Positions 48,763 through 59,467 are shown, counted from the first letter of the stretch. The stretch: DNA of 64,000 nucleotides from Photorhabdus australis DSM 17609 (GCF_000711895.1 NZ_JONO01000029.1:1-64000), one strand, 5' to 3'. Numbers and translations are program-made. Notes: a model not told the origin generated them from the letters alone.

Positions 48763-49761
48763 GTGGCAAAGAAAGAAAAACGGCCTCACCATGATGCGTT
48801 ATTCAAGCACTTTTTAACGCAGCCTGAAACGGCCAGGGAGTTTTTATCCCTTTACCTGCCCGAAGAGATCCAGCTGTTGTGTGATTTAGCCACATTGAAA
48901 CTGGAGCCCGGCAGTTTTGTGGATCGGCATTTACGTCAACTGCACAGTGATGTGCTGTACTCGGTTGAAACGGCTCGGGGACAGGGCTATATCTATTGTC
49001 TGATTGAACATCAGTCCACCCCTGACCCGTTGATGGCCTGGCGGCTGATGTATTATGCCATGTCAGCCATGGCGGCCCACCTGAAAAAAGGCCATACCGA
49101 ACTCCCTTTGGTGGTGCCGTTGCTGTTTTATCATGGTGAGGTTCGTCCATATCCTTACTCAAACCGGTGGTTGGATTGTTTTACGCTCCCTGAACAGGCT
49201 ACCCACTTATACCGTCAGGCGTTTCCGTTGGTGGACGTCAGTGTACTCAGCGATGAAGAGATCCTGACGCATAAAGGCGTTGCCCTGATGGAACTGGTGC
49301 AAAAACATATTCGCTGCCGGGATATGCTGGAATGGGTCCCCCAATTGGTGGAACTCCTGAATGCAGGGTATAATACAACCGAGCAGCGCAATGTGGTGTT
49401 ACACTATATTTTACTGAATGGGCATACGCTGGATCTCTCCCAATTTGTCCATCAACTGATTGAACAATCTCCGGAGCATGAAACGATGTTGATGACTATT
49501 GCAGAACAGCTTGAACAAAAAGGGCTTGAGCGAGGTATTGAACTGGGCCGAGAAGAAGGTATTGAACTAGGCCGAGAGGAAGGTATTGAACTAGGCCGAG
49601 AGGAAGGTATTGAACTGGGCCGAGAGAAAGGTATTGAACTGGGCCGAGAGAAAGGTAAAGTGGAAACGGCTCGGGCCTTATTACGGCATGGCGTGAGTCT
49701 GGACATTATTGTCACCAGTACCGGGCTGAGCCGGGATAAAATTGAAGCGTTAAAGCATTAA
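48763..49761 (+). CDS. Rpn-family recombination-promoting nuclease/putative transposase
   Basis: A 332-residue protein of the Rpn (YhgA-like, PD-(D/E)XK) family: HHDALFKHFLTQPETAREFL at the start, LHSDVLYSVETARGQGYIYC with the Asp, and CLIEHQSTPDPLMAWRLM (E-x-Q catalytic block, about 87-104). Rpn proteins are RecA-independent recombination-promoting endonucleases or toxins. Before the C-terminus there are five 8-residue GIELGREE/K repeats (about 258-297), encoded by 24-base tandem repeats. GTG start with a weak site. GC is higher than in pntB's flanks, consistent with a mobile gene. Confidence 0.88.
   Translation: MAKKEKRPHHDALFKHFLTQPETAREFLSLYLPEEIQLLCDLATLKLEPGSFVDRHLRQLHSDVLYSVETARGQGYIYCLIEHQSTPDPLMAWRLMYYAMSAMAAHLKKGHTELPLVVPLLFYHGEVRPYPYSNRWLDCFTLPEQATHLYRQAFPLVDVSVLSDEEILTHKGVALMELVQKHIRCRDMLEWVPQLVELLNAGYNTTEQRNVVLHYILLNGHTLDLSQFVHQLIEQSPEHETMLMTIAEQLEQKGLERGIELGREEGIELGREEGIELGREEGIELGREKGIELGREKGKVETARALLRHGVSLDIIVTSTGLSRDKIEALKH
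49534..49653. repeat. Five 24-base tandem repeats inside the Rpn gene
   Basis: Five almost identical 24-base units, starting GGTATTGAACTGGGCCGAGA, run from 49534 to 49653 in frame. Differences are only ctg/cta and gaa/gag/aaa codons. They are multiples of three, so copy-number change would keep the frame. Confidence 0.9.
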
Positions 49762-49783
49762 ATTAATCTTCTCCTTCTACAGC

Positions 49784-49816
49784 AAAATGCCGATATTCAA
49801 GATCGGCATTTTTGTT
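49784..49816. terminator. Terminator between the Rpn gene and the nickel permease gene
   Basis: AAAATGCCGAT (49784-49794) and ATCGGCATTTTT (49801-49812) form an 11-bp stem with a 6-base loop and a T-tract; suitable for both convergent genes. Confidence 0.8.
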
Positions 49817-49889
49817 CTTATTTATACCCTATGAAAGACAGCTGAAGGACGGGGTTTTACGGCGCATTGGGTAAAGAATTTCGTGTTTG

Positions 49890-50903
49890 TTACTTAATCT
49901 CCAGCGTGTCGTATCCCCGCCAGCGATAATTCATCACTGATAATGTCCAGAACAAAATGAAAATTCCAACGACCCAAAAACCAACGTTACCCATATTGTC
50001 GTTCAATGCTCCAATGGTGTCCCAGAAAATGCCATGTAAATCCCACTGGTCAGCGATAAGCCCGAGTGCTTCCAGTCCGCCGATAAATAACGCTACGGCG
50101 ACGGAGGCGGCGGTAATAGTCATGTTGTAGTAGATCTTGCGCGTTGGCTGGGAAAAAGCCCAGCCATAAGCTCCCACCATAACAAAATTATCCAGTGAGT
50201 CGATTAGCGCCATCCCGCTGGCAAATAGGGCAGGAAAGACCATTATTGACCACAGCGGAAGTCCGCTGAGAGAGCCGGCAGCGGATATACTTAACAACCC
50301 AACTTCGGTAGCGGTGTCGAAACCCAAGCCAAATAGAAAACCGACCAGATACATATGCCAGCTTTTATTCACCAATCGGAAGACTGAGTGGAACAAACGG
50401 GTCATTATTCCTCCTGGCGTTGTTTCTAATTCGGTTAAATTATTTTTAGCTAAATTCCTTCCACGTTTGATCTCCTGAAACTTCTGATAAACGCTTTTCA
50501 GTATCAGTAAATTAATCAACGCTATTGCTAGCAGAAAACAAGCAGAAACTAAGGTACCAATAATACCGCCATAATCATGGACCCAACCCATCTGATCTTT
50601 AAAAGCCATTGAGGTCAGCACGATGGCAAGGCAGGCCAGAATAACAATGGTCGAGTGTCCCAGAGAAAAGAAAGCGCCGACCGCAATGGGTGATTTACCT
50701 TGTTGCATTAGTTTGCGAGTGACGTTATCAATCGCGGCGATATGATCGGCATCTACCGCATGGCGTAGACCATAACCGTAAGCCAACAAAGCTGCCCCCA
50801 TCATTACTGTATGATGACGGAAAGCAATAAATGCCCACATCCAGGCAAGTATATTGGCAGCAACCAGAACAACAAGAAGAGAAAACGCGCGTTTTTTATG
50901 CAT
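49890..50903 (-). CDS. NiCoT-family nickel permease
   Basis: A 337-residue inner-membrane protein with about eight hydrophobic segments. The NiCoT signature HAVDADHIAAIDN (about 48-60) with the metal-binding His and Asp residues is intact, and so are SLGHSTIVI and LGFDTATEVGLL. It imports Ni2+. It is divergent from the urease operon and should supply its metal. The intergenic region holds a palindrome at 51092 that could serve both. No other nickel gene is in the window. Confidence 0.92.
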   Translation of the reverse strand: MHKKRAFSLLVVLVAANILAWMWAFIAFRHHTVMMGAALLAYGYGLRHAVDADHIAAIDNVTRKLMQQGKSPIAVGAFFSLGHSTIVILACLAIVLTSMAFKDQMGWVHDYGGIIGTLVSACFLLAIALINLLILKSVYQKFQEIKRGRNLAKNNLTELETTPGGIMTRLFHSVFRLVNKSWHMYLVGFLFGLGFDTATEVGLLSISAAGSLSGLPLWSIMVFPALFASGMALIDSLDNFVMVGAYGWAFSQPTRKIYYNMTITAASVAVALFIGGLEALGLIADQWDLHGIFWDTIGALNDNMGNVGFWVVGIFILFWTLSVMNYRWRGYDTLEIK

Positions 50904-51091
50904 ATAAGAGACCTATTAATATTAAACCCGTTTGCGGGTGATTTCTAAGAGACAAAAACAGCCAGTATCCTCTGTACGCAATAATGTACGGTTTTCTGCT
51001 AAACCATAATAATAGTCAACTTGTAATATTACCTTGGATAAACTTAAATAAGAGGTAAGAGGACTAACTTGTTTCAAGGAGAATATCTTAA

Positions 51092-51117
51092 TTGACATAA
51101 TATGATTCTTATGTCAA
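51092..51117. promoter_or_regulatory. Perfect palindrome, possible operator for nickel/urease genes
   Basis: TTGACATAA (51092-51100) and TTATGTCAA (51109-51117) are perfect 9-base inverted arms with 8 bases between. A third copy of the left arm, TTGACATAA, lies at 51162-51170, about 40 bases before ureA. The elements lie between the divergent nickel permease and urease genes. They do not match the E. coli NikR operator (GTATGA-N16-TCATAC). The binding protein is unknown. Confidence 0.5.
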
Positions 51118-51210
51118 AACTTTTTTTCTAAAGGATATATTGCTCAGCACTCAGAACCGCTTTGACATAATATTGTAACTGTGTGGAATAACCAATTATT
51201 AGGGGGTTTT

Positions 51211-51513
51211 ATGCAATTAACGCCAAGAGAAATTGAGAAACTCATGGTATATACACTGGCTGATGTTGCATTAAAGCGTAAGTCTCGCGGCTTAAAACTC
51301 AATTACCCTGAAGCTGTCGCTATTATTACCGCTGCTGCCCTGGAAGGGGCTAGAGAGGGGAAAACGTTAGAAGAAGTCATGAATGATTCAAGGCATGTCT
51401 TAACTAAAGAAGATGTTATGGATGGTGTGGCTGATCTCATTCCGCATGTGCAGGTTGAAGCAATATTTACTGATGGCAGTCGGCTGATAACTGTGCATGA
51501 TCCTATTCAATGA
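51211..51513 (+). CDS. ureA: Urease gamma subunit UreA
   Basis: A 100-residue protein of normal family length. [19 protein letters not shown] and [20 protein letters not shown] are typical of UreA. A longer frame begins at 51181, but the ATG at 51211 has AGGGGG in front and gives the family start. Urease hydrolyses urea to ammonia and carbamate, in the cytosol. First gene of ureABCEFGD. Confidence 0.96.
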   Translation: MQLTPREIEKLMVYTLADVALKRKSRGLKLNYPEAVAIITAAALEGAREGKTLEEVMNDSRHVLTKEDVMDGVADLIPHVQVEAIFTDGSRLITVHDPIQ

Positions 51514-51604
51514 TTTTTGGGATAGATTATATAGCAGGAAAAGTTATCCAGACAAAATATTAATTTATAGTCTTGATTCACGTCTATAACGTAGAGATTT
51601 TCCG

Positions 51605-51991
51605 ATGAAAAATAATAAAGAAGACATTATTCCATTAGGGGGATATATCTTAGCTAAAGACCCAATTTCCTTTAATGAAGATTGCCCGGTTATTCAATTG
51701 AAAGTTCGTAATTCAGGTGATCGTCCTATTCAGGTTGGATCTCATTTTCATTTTTTTGAGGTGAACAAAGCCCTGCAATTCAATCGCGCGGCGGCGTTCG
51801 GTAAACGACTCAATATCACCGCAACAACTGCAATTCGTTTTGAACCCGGTGATGAAATCGAAGTGTCGCTGATCCCGATTGGTGGGAAACAAAATGTTTA
51901 TGGATTTAATAACCTAGTTGATGGTTGGGCAGGTAAACGCCTTGTTGCTACTGCTGAGCATGTAGAGGAAACATGGTTACATGCCGGGTAA
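51605..51991 (+). CDS. ureB: Urease beta subunit UreB
   Basis: A 128-residue protein. [19 protein letters not shown] (start), [20 protein letters not shown] and [20 protein letters not shown] are UreB signatures. It is a separate gene, not fused to ureA. It has a short N-terminal extension compared with the approximately 100-residue Klebsiella form, like Yersinia UreB. It is 91 bases behind ureA. Confidence 0.95.
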   Translation: MKNNKEDIIPLGGYILAKDPISFNEDCPVIQLKVRNSGDRPIQVGSHFHFFEVNKALQFNRAAAFGKRLNITATTAIRFEPGDEIEVSLIPIGGKQNVYGFNNLVDGWAGKRLVATAEHVEETWLHAG

Positions 51992-52083
51992 TGCCAGGTA
52001 ATAGAACTGGGTTATAAAATCATCACATAAATTCAAGGTAGGATTCGAACGTCGGAAAATTTTTCGAACAAAGGAATAAAACT

Positions 52084-53799
52084 ATGCCAACCATTTCCCG
52101 GCAGGAATATGTGGGTCTTTTTGGTCCGACTATTGGTGATAAGATTCGCTTGGGTGATACCAATCTGTTTGTTGAAATTGAAAAAGATCTGCGCGGTTAT
52201 GGAGAGGAGTCAGTCTACGGCGGGGGTAAATCGCTGCGTGATGGCATGGGTGCAGATAACCGTATGACCAGTGCGAACGTACTGGATTTGGTGATTACCA
52301 ACGTCACTATTTTGGATGCACGCCAGGGTGTCATTAAAGCCGATGTCGGTATAAAAGATGGCCGCATCGTCGGGATAGGTAAAAGTGGTAATCCCAGTAT
52401 GATGAATGGAGTTACGCCCGGTATGGTGGTGGGCGTCAGTACTGATGCAATATCCGGTGAACATCTGATCCTCACGGCGGCAGGTATTGATACCCATATT
52501 CATTTCATTTCTCCCCAGCAAGCTGAACATGCTTTGTCCAATGGTGTGACAACTTTCTTTGGTGGTGGCGTTGGTCCCACTGATGGTACTAACGGAACGA
52601 CGGTCACAGCGGGTCCGTGGCATATTCACCGTATGTTACGTGCTTTTGAAAGTTTACCGGTTAACGTAGGTATTTTGGGAAAAGGCCATGCTGCGGTGGC
52701 TATGCCATTAGTGGAGCAGATTAAGGCCGGTGTTGCCGGATTAAAAGTGCATGAAGACTGGGGAGCAACTAATTCTGCATTGCGTCATGCCTTGCGAGTG
52801 GCGGATGAAATGGATATTCAGGTGGCGGTGCATACCGATAGTTTAAATGAAGGGGGTTATGTTGAGGACACGATTGATGCCTTTGAAGGGCGCACCATTC
52901 ATACTTTCCACACAGAAGGCGCTGGCGGCGGGCATGCACCAGATATTATTAAAGTTGCCAGCCAGATGAATGTGTTACCCAGCTCCACCAATCCCACGTT
53001 GCCTTACGGAATCAATAGTCAAGCAGAACTGTTTGATATGATTATGGTTTGCCATAATCTTAATCCCAATGTGCCGGCTGATGTTGCCTTTTCTGAGAGC
53101 CGAGTGCGTTCGGAAACCATTGCAGCGGAAAATGTCTTACATGACATGGGGGTATTGTCGATGTTCTCCAGTGACTCTCAGGCAATGGGGAGAGTAGGAG
53201 AAAACTGGCTACGGGTGATGCAAACTGCCCATGCCATGAAAGCAGCACGCGGTAAGCTACCGGAAGATGCAGCGGATAACGATAATTTCCGGGTATTACG
53301 TTACGTCGCCAAAATTACGATTAATCCGGCGATTGCGCAGGGGATAAGCCACGTACTTGGTTCAGTCGAAGTGGGAAAAATGGCTGATCTTGTATTATGG
53401 GAGCCGCGTTTCTTCGGTGCAAAACCTAAGTTAGTCATCAAAGGCGGTATGATTAACTGGGCCGTGATGGGTGACCCGAATGCTTCATTGCCGACACCAC
53501 AGCCGACATTTTATCGTCCGATGTTTGGCGCATTAGGCAAAACGCTTCAAGAAACTTGTGTCACTTTTGTATCTCAGGCGGCAATGGAACAAGGGGTAAA
53601 AGAGCAGCTTGGTTTGGCGCGCCAGGTCATGGCGGTACGCAACTGCCGGGCTATCTCTAAGCAAGATATGGTACGTAATGCCGAAACGCCAACCATTGAA
53701 GTGGATGCTGAAACCTTTGCCGTCAAGGTGAATGGTGAATACGCCACAGTGAAACCGGTCAGGACAGTCGCGTTAAATCAGCGTTATTTTTTCAGTTGA
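52084..53799 (+). CDS. ureC: Urease alpha subunit UreC (catalytic)
   Basis: A 571-residue catalytic subunit. Nickel ligands appear as DTHIHFISP (two His, about 136-142), the carbamylated Lys is in [12 protein letters not shown] (about 221), further His in [10 protein letters not shown] and [12 protein letters not shown], and the flap Cys-His in [11 protein letters not shown] (about 323). Length is normal. The flap variant and the C-terminus (NQRYFFS) resemble Yersinia urease. All active-site residues that I could check are in place, so the enzyme should be functional once loaded with nickel. Confidence 0.97.
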   Translation: MPTISRQEYVGLFGPTIGDKIRLGDTNLFVEIEKDLRGYGEESVYGGGKSLRDGMGADNRMTSANVLDLVITNVTILDARQGVIKADVGIKDGRIVGIGKSGNPSMMNGVTPGMVVGVSTDAISGEHLILTAAGIDTHIHFISPQQAEHALSNGVTTFFGGGVGPTDGTNGTTVTAGPWHIHRMLRAFESLPVNVGILGKGHAAVAMPLVEQIKAGVAGLKVHEDWGATNSALRHALRVADEMDIQVAVHTDSLNEGGYVEDTIDAFEGRTIHTFHTEGAGGGHAPDIIKVASQMNVLPSSTNPTLPYGINSQAELFDMIMVCHNLNPNVPADVAFSESRVRSETIAAENVLHDMGVLSMFSSDSQAMGRVGENWLRVMQTAHAMKAARGKLPEDAADNDNFRVLRYVAKITINPAIAQGISHVLGSVEVGKMADLVLWEPRFFGAKPKLVIKGGMINWAVMGDPNASLPTPQPTFYRPMFGALGKTLQETCVTFVSQAAMEQGVKEQLGLARQVMAVRNCRAISKQDMVRNAETPTIEVDAETFAVKVNGEYATVKPVRTVALNQRYFFS

Positions 53800-53874
53800 T
53801 CTATTTTTTACTGTCTGGTCAGAGAATATTTTTCTGGCCCGATTAACCGATCCACGCGTTTAGAGGGTTATTTA

Positions 53875-54471
53875 ATGATTATTATTGAACATATTCTTGG
53901 TAATGCCAAAAAAGATGTTTTCTGGCGAGATCGCTTACAGGGGATCTCGCCGGATATCCTGGTACTTTCGCAATGGGAAGCTCAGAAAAGCCGTTGCCGT
54001 AAATCCACGCTTAATGGGTTGGATTTGGGTATTTCTCTTGACCGTCATCAGGTATTGTCTGATGGCGATATTTTATTGTGGGATGAAGCCAAAGGATTAT
54101 CTGTTGTTGTGCAGATGAGTTTGCGTGATGTGATGGTTATTCATCTGAAGTCATTATTGTCAATGGATGCAGAAACGATAATGAAAACCAGTTTTGAACT
54201 TGGTCACGCTTTGGGTAATCAACATTGGAAATCTGTGATTAAAAATAACCAAATTTATATTCCGCTGACAGTATCAACTAAGGTAATGGATTCAGTCATG
54301 AAAACTCATGGTTTTCATGCATTGCCTTACTCTTTTGTCAAAGGAGAAGAAATCTTACCTTCTCTTAATAACGCTGAGGCACGTTTATTATTTGGTGGTG
54401 CAGAGGATTCCGCAACACACGTTCATGTCGATAACACATTTCTCAATCAGCATGTGATTAAACTGAAATGA
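53875..54471 (+). CDS. ureE: Urease nickel metallochaperone UreE
   Basis: A 198-residue protein with the UreE core [20 protein letters not shown] (about 106-125), which includes the interface His. The C-terminus has only a few His ([16 protein letters not shown]) and lacks the long His-rich tail of some enteric UreE. It delivers Ni2+ to the UreDFG-apoprotein complex. It is 75 bases behind ureC and overlaps ureF by 4 bases (ATGA). Confidence 0.93.
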   Translation: MIIIEHILGNAKKDVFWRDRLQGISPDILVLSQWEAQKSRCRKSTLNGLDLGISLDRHQVLSDGDILLWDEAKGLSVVVQMSLRDVMVIHLKSLLSMDAETIMKTSFELGHALGNQHWKSVIKNNQIYIPLTVSTKVMDSVMKTHGFHALPYSFVKGEEILPSLNNAEARLLFGGAEDSATHVHVDNTFLNQHVIKLK

Positions 54472-55154
54472 ATGCTCTCTGCTTAATTAGAATCATGCAA
54501 TTTGCGGATTCAGTGTTGCCTGTTGGCGCGTTTTCTTTCTCAAACGGTTTGGAATCAGCGATTCAAAGTAAAATCGTCTATGACGTGGCGACGCTAAGCG
54601 AATTTACCCGGACAGCGCTGTTACAGGCTGTTAGCTGTGATGGTCGTGCGGTCGCTGCTGCTTGTCAGGCATTAAATAGTGGCCAGCATGATGCCGTTAT
54701 CTCTCATGATTGGGCAGTGCTTAACCGCAAATTGAATGAAGAAAGTCGCACTATGGTAACGCGGATGGGGAAAAAGTTAGCAGAAATGGCTGTTGAGGTA
54801 ACGGGTGAGTCGTTGATTGCATGGTGGCTGGCACAAATAAAGGGCGATATTGCTGCCGGCACTTATCCGATTACCCTGGCGGTGGTCATGAGTGCATTGG
54901 GCGCTACTTCGCGTGAAGTGATCGTTATGCATCAATATGGCGTTGCAATGACAATACTCAGTGCGGCCATACGTCTAATGCGTATTACCCATATTGAGAT
55001 TCAACGTATTTTGTTCTTGTTGAATCAGGATATTGAGCTGTTTTGTGACGAGGCGGAGAAAGGGGGAGTTGAGCAGATGACATCTTATGCACCCGTGACA
55101 GATGTACTGGCAGCATTACATGTTAGTGCTTTTACCCGGCTATTCAGTAACTAA
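54468..55154 (+). CDS. ureF: Urease accessory protein UreF
   Basis: A 228-residue helical protein: [20 protein letters not shown] near the start is the UreF signature. It joins UreD and UreG in the activation complex and gates GTP hydrolysis. ATG overlaps the ureE stop. Length is normal. Confidence 0.94.
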   Translation: MNALCLIRIMQFADSVLPVGAFSFSNGLESAIQSKIVYDVATLSEFTRTALLQAVSCDGRAVAAACQALNSGQHDAVISHDWAVLNRKLNEESRTMVTRMGKKLAEMAVEVTGESLIAWWLAQIKGDIAAGTYPITLAVVMSALGATSREVIVMHQYGVAMTILSAAIRLMRITHIEIQRILFLLNQDIELFCDEAEKGGVEQMTSYAPVTDVLAALHVSAFTRLFSN

Positions 55155-55206
55155 CTTGATCCCTGATATCGCTTTAAACTACGTCTTAATCGTGTGAGGA
55201 AATTCT

Positions 55207-55842
55207 GTGAAAAAAATTACCCGTATTGGTATTGGTGGTCCAGTGGGTTCAGGTAAGACCGCCATTATTGAAGTTATCACACCTATTTTGATCCAGCGTG
55301 GAATAAAACCGCTGATTATTACCAACGATATTGTCACTACTGAGGATGCCAAACAGGTCAAGCGGACACTGAAAGGCATTTTGGATGAGGAGAAAATACT
55401 TGGTGTAGAAACCGGTGCTTGCCCTCACACAGCAGTACGAGAAGATCCCAGTATGAATATTGCTGCGGTGGAGGAAATGGAAGCGCGTTTTCCTGACAGC
55501 GATGTCGTGTTGATTGAAAGTGGTGGTGATAATCTCACACTGACTTTTAGTCCTGCATTGGCAGACTTTTATATTTATGTGATTGATGTGGCGGAAGGGG
55601 AGAAAATCCCGCGCAAGAATGGCCCCGGTTTGGTTCAGGCCGATATTCTGGTGATCAATAAAATCGATTTGGCCCCTTATGTCGGTGCCAGTTTGGCGGT
55701 AATGGAGAGTGACACTCGAGTAGTACGCGGTCAGCGTCCCTATATCCTCACTAATTGCAAAACCGGTGAGGGTGTTGAAGCGCTGGTAGATATGATTATG
55801 CGTGATTTCCTGTTTACTCATGCGTTACAGGCGACACAATGA
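55207..55842 (+). CDS. ureG: Urease accessory GTPase UreG
   Basis: A 211-residue SIMIBI-class GTPase. P-loop [14 protein letters not shown] (about 9-22), [12 protein letters not shown], the metal motif [15 protein letters not shown] (Cys-Pro-His), [13 protein letters not shown] and [12 protein letters not shown] are all in place. GTP hydrolysis powers nickel insertion. Normal length; overlaps ureD by 4 bases. Confidence 0.96.
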   Translation: MKKITRIGIGGPVGSGKTAIIEVITPILIQRGIKPLIITNDIVTTEDAKQVKRTLKGILDEEKILGVETGACPHTAVREDPSMNIAAVEEMEARFPDSDVVLIESGGDNLTLTFSPALADFYIYVIDVAEGEKIPRKNGPGLVQADILVINKIDLAPYVGASLAVMESDTRVVRGQRPYILTNCKTGEGVEALVDMIMRDFLFTHALQATQ

Positions 55843-56804
55843 CGTCTACCGGCTTGCAGCAAAATGGCAGTGAAGCACGTCAACGCGTTCATGATCTTGG
55901 TGTCAAGGCCCCGGAATTTGCATTGTTTCAGGATGAACCTCCACAGATGGCAAGTGGTGATGTGGGTAAAAGTGGCTATCTACGATTAGGGTTTGCCCGG
56001 CGTGATGAGCGCAGTATTCTGGCTCAGATGGAGCGTCAGGTCCCTTATCTGGTGCAGCGGGCATTGTATTGGGATGAAGCACTACCACAGATGCCATGCA
56101 TATTTATGATCTCCACATCGGGATGTATATTGCAAGGAGACAGGTTAGCGCTGGATATTCATGTCGCTCAGGATGCATTTGGTCATGTCACCACCCAATC
56201 AGCGACCAAGATCCATTCAATGGTGAATAACTACGCAGCGCAGGCACAAACCATCCAGATAGAGCGGGGAGGCTATTTGGAAATGATGCCTGATCCGGTG
56301 ATACCTCACAGTGGCTCTCGGTTTATCACTGATACTCAGATAGTTATCCATCCAACGGCAACGCTAATTTATTCTGAGATAATCATGTCTGGCCGTAAAT
56401 ATCACCCTGCGGATCAGGGATTTAAATTTGATGTTTACTCATCATGTATTACGGCAACTGATTTCGATGACAAAATATTGTTTACAGAGCGTTATGTACT
56501 GGAACCCAAAAAACAACCGCTAAATAGCGTGGGAGTAATGGGACCATTTCATGTGTTTGGTAACGTAATCCTGCTGACGCCTCAAATTCATCACGATAAT
56601 ATTCTGGCGCGCATAGTGCCGCAGTACGATGCGGAAACGGGTATAGCCAGCGGCGCTAGTCGCTTACCTAATCAGTGCGGCCTGATCTTTAAGGCGCTGG
56701 GGCAAGAAACTCATCAAGTTAAAGCCAGTATCCGTCTTTTCTGGCATATAGCACGGGAGGAGATCCTTGGCGTTACACTGCCTGAGCCATTTATTTGGCG
56801 GTGA
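55839..56804 (+). CDS. ureD: Urease accessory protein UreD (UreH)
   Basis: A 321-residue protein with the UreD pattern [40 protein letters not shown] and [17 protein letters not shown]. It binds apo-urease and, with UreF and UreG, channels nickel to the active site. ATGA overlap with ureG; it is last in the operon. The ABCEFGD order is that of Yersinia, unlike the DABCEFG order of Klebsiella. Confidence 0.94.
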   Translation: MTSTGLQQNGSEARQRVHDLGVKAPEFALFQDEPPQMASGDVGKSGYLRLGFARRDERSILAQMERQVPYLVQRALYWDEALPQMPCIFMISTSGCILQGDRLALDIHVAQDAFGHVTTQSATKIHSMVNNYAAQAQTIQIERGGYLEMMPDPVIPHSGSRFITDTQIVIHPTATLIYSEIIMSGRKYHPADQGFKFDVYSSCITATDFDDKILFTERYVLEPKKQPLNSVGVMGPFHVFGNVILLTPQIHHDNILARIVPQYDAETGIASGASRLPNQCGLIFKALGQETHQVKASIRLFWHIAREEILGVTLPEPFIWR

Positions 56805-56902
56805 AATCCAGAATGGAAAATCTGGTTTTGGATATTGATAATACTTGTTGACGTTATCTACATAACAAAACCGTAAAAAAGCTTTGTTTAGTGATGGGGA
56901 AT

Positions 56903-57496
56903 TTAAAAAATTTTATCGTTTTTTCTTTTCTCTAAAAACTTTATTTTTTGAAATGTTATTAGTCCCATAATAATAAGATTAGAAGAGAAAACGGTTACTA
57001 AGTAGATATAACTAACCAGGCTATCTATAGAAATAGAAAAATACCAGACTGCAAGTCCAGATCCAATAGTGCCAATAAACCAGGTGGAGAATGATTCTGT
57101 ATCTGGTAGTTGATATAATTTTTTCACAATAAGAACTGTGCCAATAATATCAACGCATATGTTTATATATATTGCTGATGATGGACTTCCTGAACCCAAC
57201 CATGCAATTATGCTTATAAAAATAATCAACAATATAAGTCTTTCAGTTTTATCTGGTCGCAGAGCCATATTATATCGTAAGCCAATGCACATAATAATTA
57301 TTTGGCATAATAGGCTAAAACCACATGAAATAATTACACTATAAGTTCCAAGAGAAAGAGACGCTATTATTGTTACCAATAATGATAATGAAAAGCAGAG
57401 CCATCCACTGACGGATGGCTTTGTCTTCCCGTTAAATATTGATATAAAATATGGAACATATTGAGAAAAATTCAAAAACATTATGATTTCTTTCAT
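56903..57496 (-). CDS. Multi-pass membrane protein of unknown function
   Basis: A 197-residue inner-membrane protein with about six hydrophobic segments and a short Lys-rich tail. The N-terminus has YFISIFNGKTKPSVSGWLCF, a pattern seen in some uncharacterised membrane proteins (GKTKP before a Trp-containing helix). Its ATG overlaps the methyltransferase stop (ATGA), so the two are translationally coupled. Very AT-rich compared with the urease genes. I do not recognise the family. Confidence 0.75.
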   Translation of the reverse strand: MKEIIMFLNFSQYVPYFISIFNGKTKPSVSGWLCFSLSLLVTIIASLSLGTYSVIISCGFSLLCQIIIMCIGLRYNMALRPDKTERLILLIIFISIIAWLGSGSPSSAIYINICVDIIGTVLIVKKLYQLPDTESFSTWFIGTIGSGLAVWYFSISIDSLVSYIYLVTVFSSNLIIMGLITFQKIKFLEKRKNDKIF

Positions 57497-58233
57497 TTTT
57501 TAGCCTGTAAAATTAATGCATGAGAAAACTGCTGTACAAACAGAGGAAGACGTCTTTCCATCCTCAAAAAAGAAATCACATCCTCAATTGGGCTTTGTTT
57601 TTTTAAAATGCTAGCGAGTATATTTAACCCAAAAATCTCAATTTCATTAAAGCAATTGAATTCTTTCTTTAATGATTTTAACGACCAAAAAACAGCAGGT
57701 GAACAAGACTTTATTTTTTTTATATTGTTCCGTATATCATACCCGCTTTTTATACTGAAAGCCTTGCCGGAAAGTAGTCTTTTCATAGCAAAGCGACTGT
57801 ATACCATAATAAATAGATTACCTCCTGGTTTGAGTGTTCTCCACATTTCATGTATAGCATCCTTATAATTAATAATGTGAGAAAAGACACCATTCAGAGA
57901 AATAATATTATCAACGGAATTGTCATTTATATAGGGCATATTTGAGCAATCACCATGAATAAAATGGCATTCTGGATATTTATTCTTTGCTATCTCTAAC
58001 ATGTTTTTTGAAATATCGATGCCTGTATATTGACAAGGAATATCTTTCATAAGATATCTTGCCAATCCAGTACCACAACCACAGTCTAATACCTTGCTAA
58101 AAGGAATGACTAATTTAGAAATAATGTCTTTGATAATTTCATCTTCCGCCAGGCTTATGTTGTCATTATAGAAATAATCGTAGTTATTAGCTAAATCATC
58201 ATAATATTTTTCTGTATCTTCTAAGTTATTCAT
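57493..58233 (-). CDS. Class I SAM-dependent methyltransferase
   Basis: A 246-residue enzyme: motif I is VLDCGCGTGLARYLM (about 48-62), GIDISKNMLEIA the acidic second motif, HGDCSNMPYINDNSVDNI the third and LKPGGNLFIMVYSRF the post-III strand. It methylates a small molecule or a protein; the C-terminal domain (about 160-246), which sets the substrate, is not recognised. Closest by pattern to small-molecule and ubiE-like methyltransferases. Very AT-rich. Coupled to a membrane protein gene and bounded by an ERIC fragment, so it looks like an inserted two-gene module. Confidence 0.82.
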   Translation of the reverse strand: MNNLEDTEKYYDDLANNYDYFYNDNISLAEDEIIKDIISKLVIPFSKVLDCGCGTGLARYLMKDIPCQYTGIDISKNMLEIAKNKYPECHFIHGDCSNMPYINDNSVDNIISLNGVFSHIINYKDAIHEMWRTLKPGGNLFIMVYSRFAMKRLLSGKAFSIKSGYDIRNNIKKIKSCSPAVFWSLKSLKKEFNCFNEIEIFGLNILASILKKQSPIEDVISFLRMERRLPLFVQQFSHALILQAKK

Positions 58234-58260
58234 TAATTTAATATCCCTCTTGAAAATATT

Positions 58261-58312
58261 TATACCTGTTATCTTTCAAGTTGCCTTTTTGTTGGCTGCA
58301 CTCACTCATCCC
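58261..58312. repeat. ERIC repeat, right half in reverse orientation
   Basis: TATACCTGTTATCTTTCAAG, then TTGCC...GTTGGCTGCACTCACTCATCCC is the reverse complement of the right half of ERIC as seen at 20650-20717. It stands at the left of the methyltransferase start, between that module and uspE. Confidence 0.75.
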
Positions 58313-58415
58313 GCAATTCGTTGATTAGGGTGACGCTGGTGGTGCGTCTGTCTGGTCGAGGAAGTGGCAGATAACCGGAACAGACAGACAAGTACCTTAC
58401 ACATTTGAATTGCTA

Positions 58416-59375
58416 TCATTCTTTTGCTGTTGTTCCTTTGGCAGCTTTAATTGGACATTCAAAACCATCTGGTTTGATTGCCAGCAGGTCACATTTTAGA
58501 TGGTCGATCACATGTTCTGCGGTGTTTCCCAAAAAAGCAGCAGACAGCCCTGTTCTGCCAAGAATACCGAGAACAACGATACCAGCACTCATTTCATCAC
58601 ACATTCCAGGAATAACCTGTTCCGGTAGCCCTTCATGAACGTGAGTATATTTTTCATCAATGCAGAATTTTTGGCGAAGCTCTTTCATGGCGATCAGGTG
58701 TTGACCACGCAGGGCGTTGTTATAAACGCTTGGGTCAAAATCCGGCAGTTCAATACTCATATTCAGTGGCGCTACAGGATAAGCGCTGACCAAATGAATT
58801 TCCGGGTTTTTCACTATCTGATTTGCCAGATCTTGGGTTTCTCTGACTAGTTTCAAGTTCAATTCGTGATGGTATGACTCTTCACCAGATAGATTAACCG
58901 CGACCAGCACAGAGCCCTGGTCCGGCCATACCTGATCTTTTACCATCCATACCGGACATGGGCATTTGCGCAATAACTGCCAGTCAAGCGGGGTGAAAAT
59001 CAACGATCCCAGCTTGTCATGCTTGAGTGCCATCTTCAGAAGCAAGTCATGTTTATCAGCAATGACTTCCTGAATAATCGCTTCGTAAGGCCGATTGTGC
59101 CATACCACTTTTATTTCAATATCAATACCGGCTTCCAGATAATAGCGAGCTTGTTGTTTAAGCCAGGCAGTGCGTTGGTTGGTCACACCTTGACGCATAG
59201 CATTCGCTTCTTCGGGGGAAAGCAAGGTGGTCATTTCATAGGATAGATCATAAATAGGCAAGAAGGCTTTAATCCGGCCACCGTTACGTTGCACGATATA
59301 AACTGCACGTCTTAATGCCGGTTGATCGTCCTGACTTGGGTCAATTGCAACTAAGAGGTTTTGATAGTTTGCCAT
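58416..59375 (-). CDS. uspE: Universal stress protein UspE
   Basis: A 319-residue tandem Usp protein. The first domain starts [20 protein letters not shown]; the second (about 155-310) contains [11 protein letters not shown] and the ATP-binding-type motif [20 protein letters not shown] (about 276-295). UspE aids stress survival, motility and aggregation in E. coli. It lies next to fnr, transcribed in the same direction, as in other enterics. Length is normal. Confidence 0.95.
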   Translation of the reverse strand: MANYQNLLVAIDPSQDDQPALRRAVYIVQRNGGRIKAFLPIYDLSYEMTTLLSPEEANAMRQGVTNQRTAWLKQQARYYLEAGIDIEIKVVWHNRPYEAIIQEVIADKHDLLLKMALKHDKLGSLIFTPLDWQLLRKCPCPVWMVKDQVWPDQGSVLVAVNLSGEESYHHELNLKLVRETQDLANQIVKNPEIHLVSAYPVAPLNMSIELPDFDPSVYNNALRGQHLIAMKELRQKFCIDEKYTHVHEGLPEQVIPGMCDEMSAGIVVLGILGRTGLSAAFLGNTAEHVIDHLKCDLLAIKPDGFECPIKAAKGTTAKE

Positions 59376-59467
59376 AATGGTTCCTCACAGAGGCTAGACA
59401 AAACATTCTTTAATCTTCAATACTAAAGATAAACCAATATAAGCAAACCGGACAGGTCAGAGGTGAA

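Noticed and set aside
49534-49653. Regular 24-base repeats as a possible CRISPR array
   Set aside because: Units are head to tail without spacers, in frame inside a coding gene.
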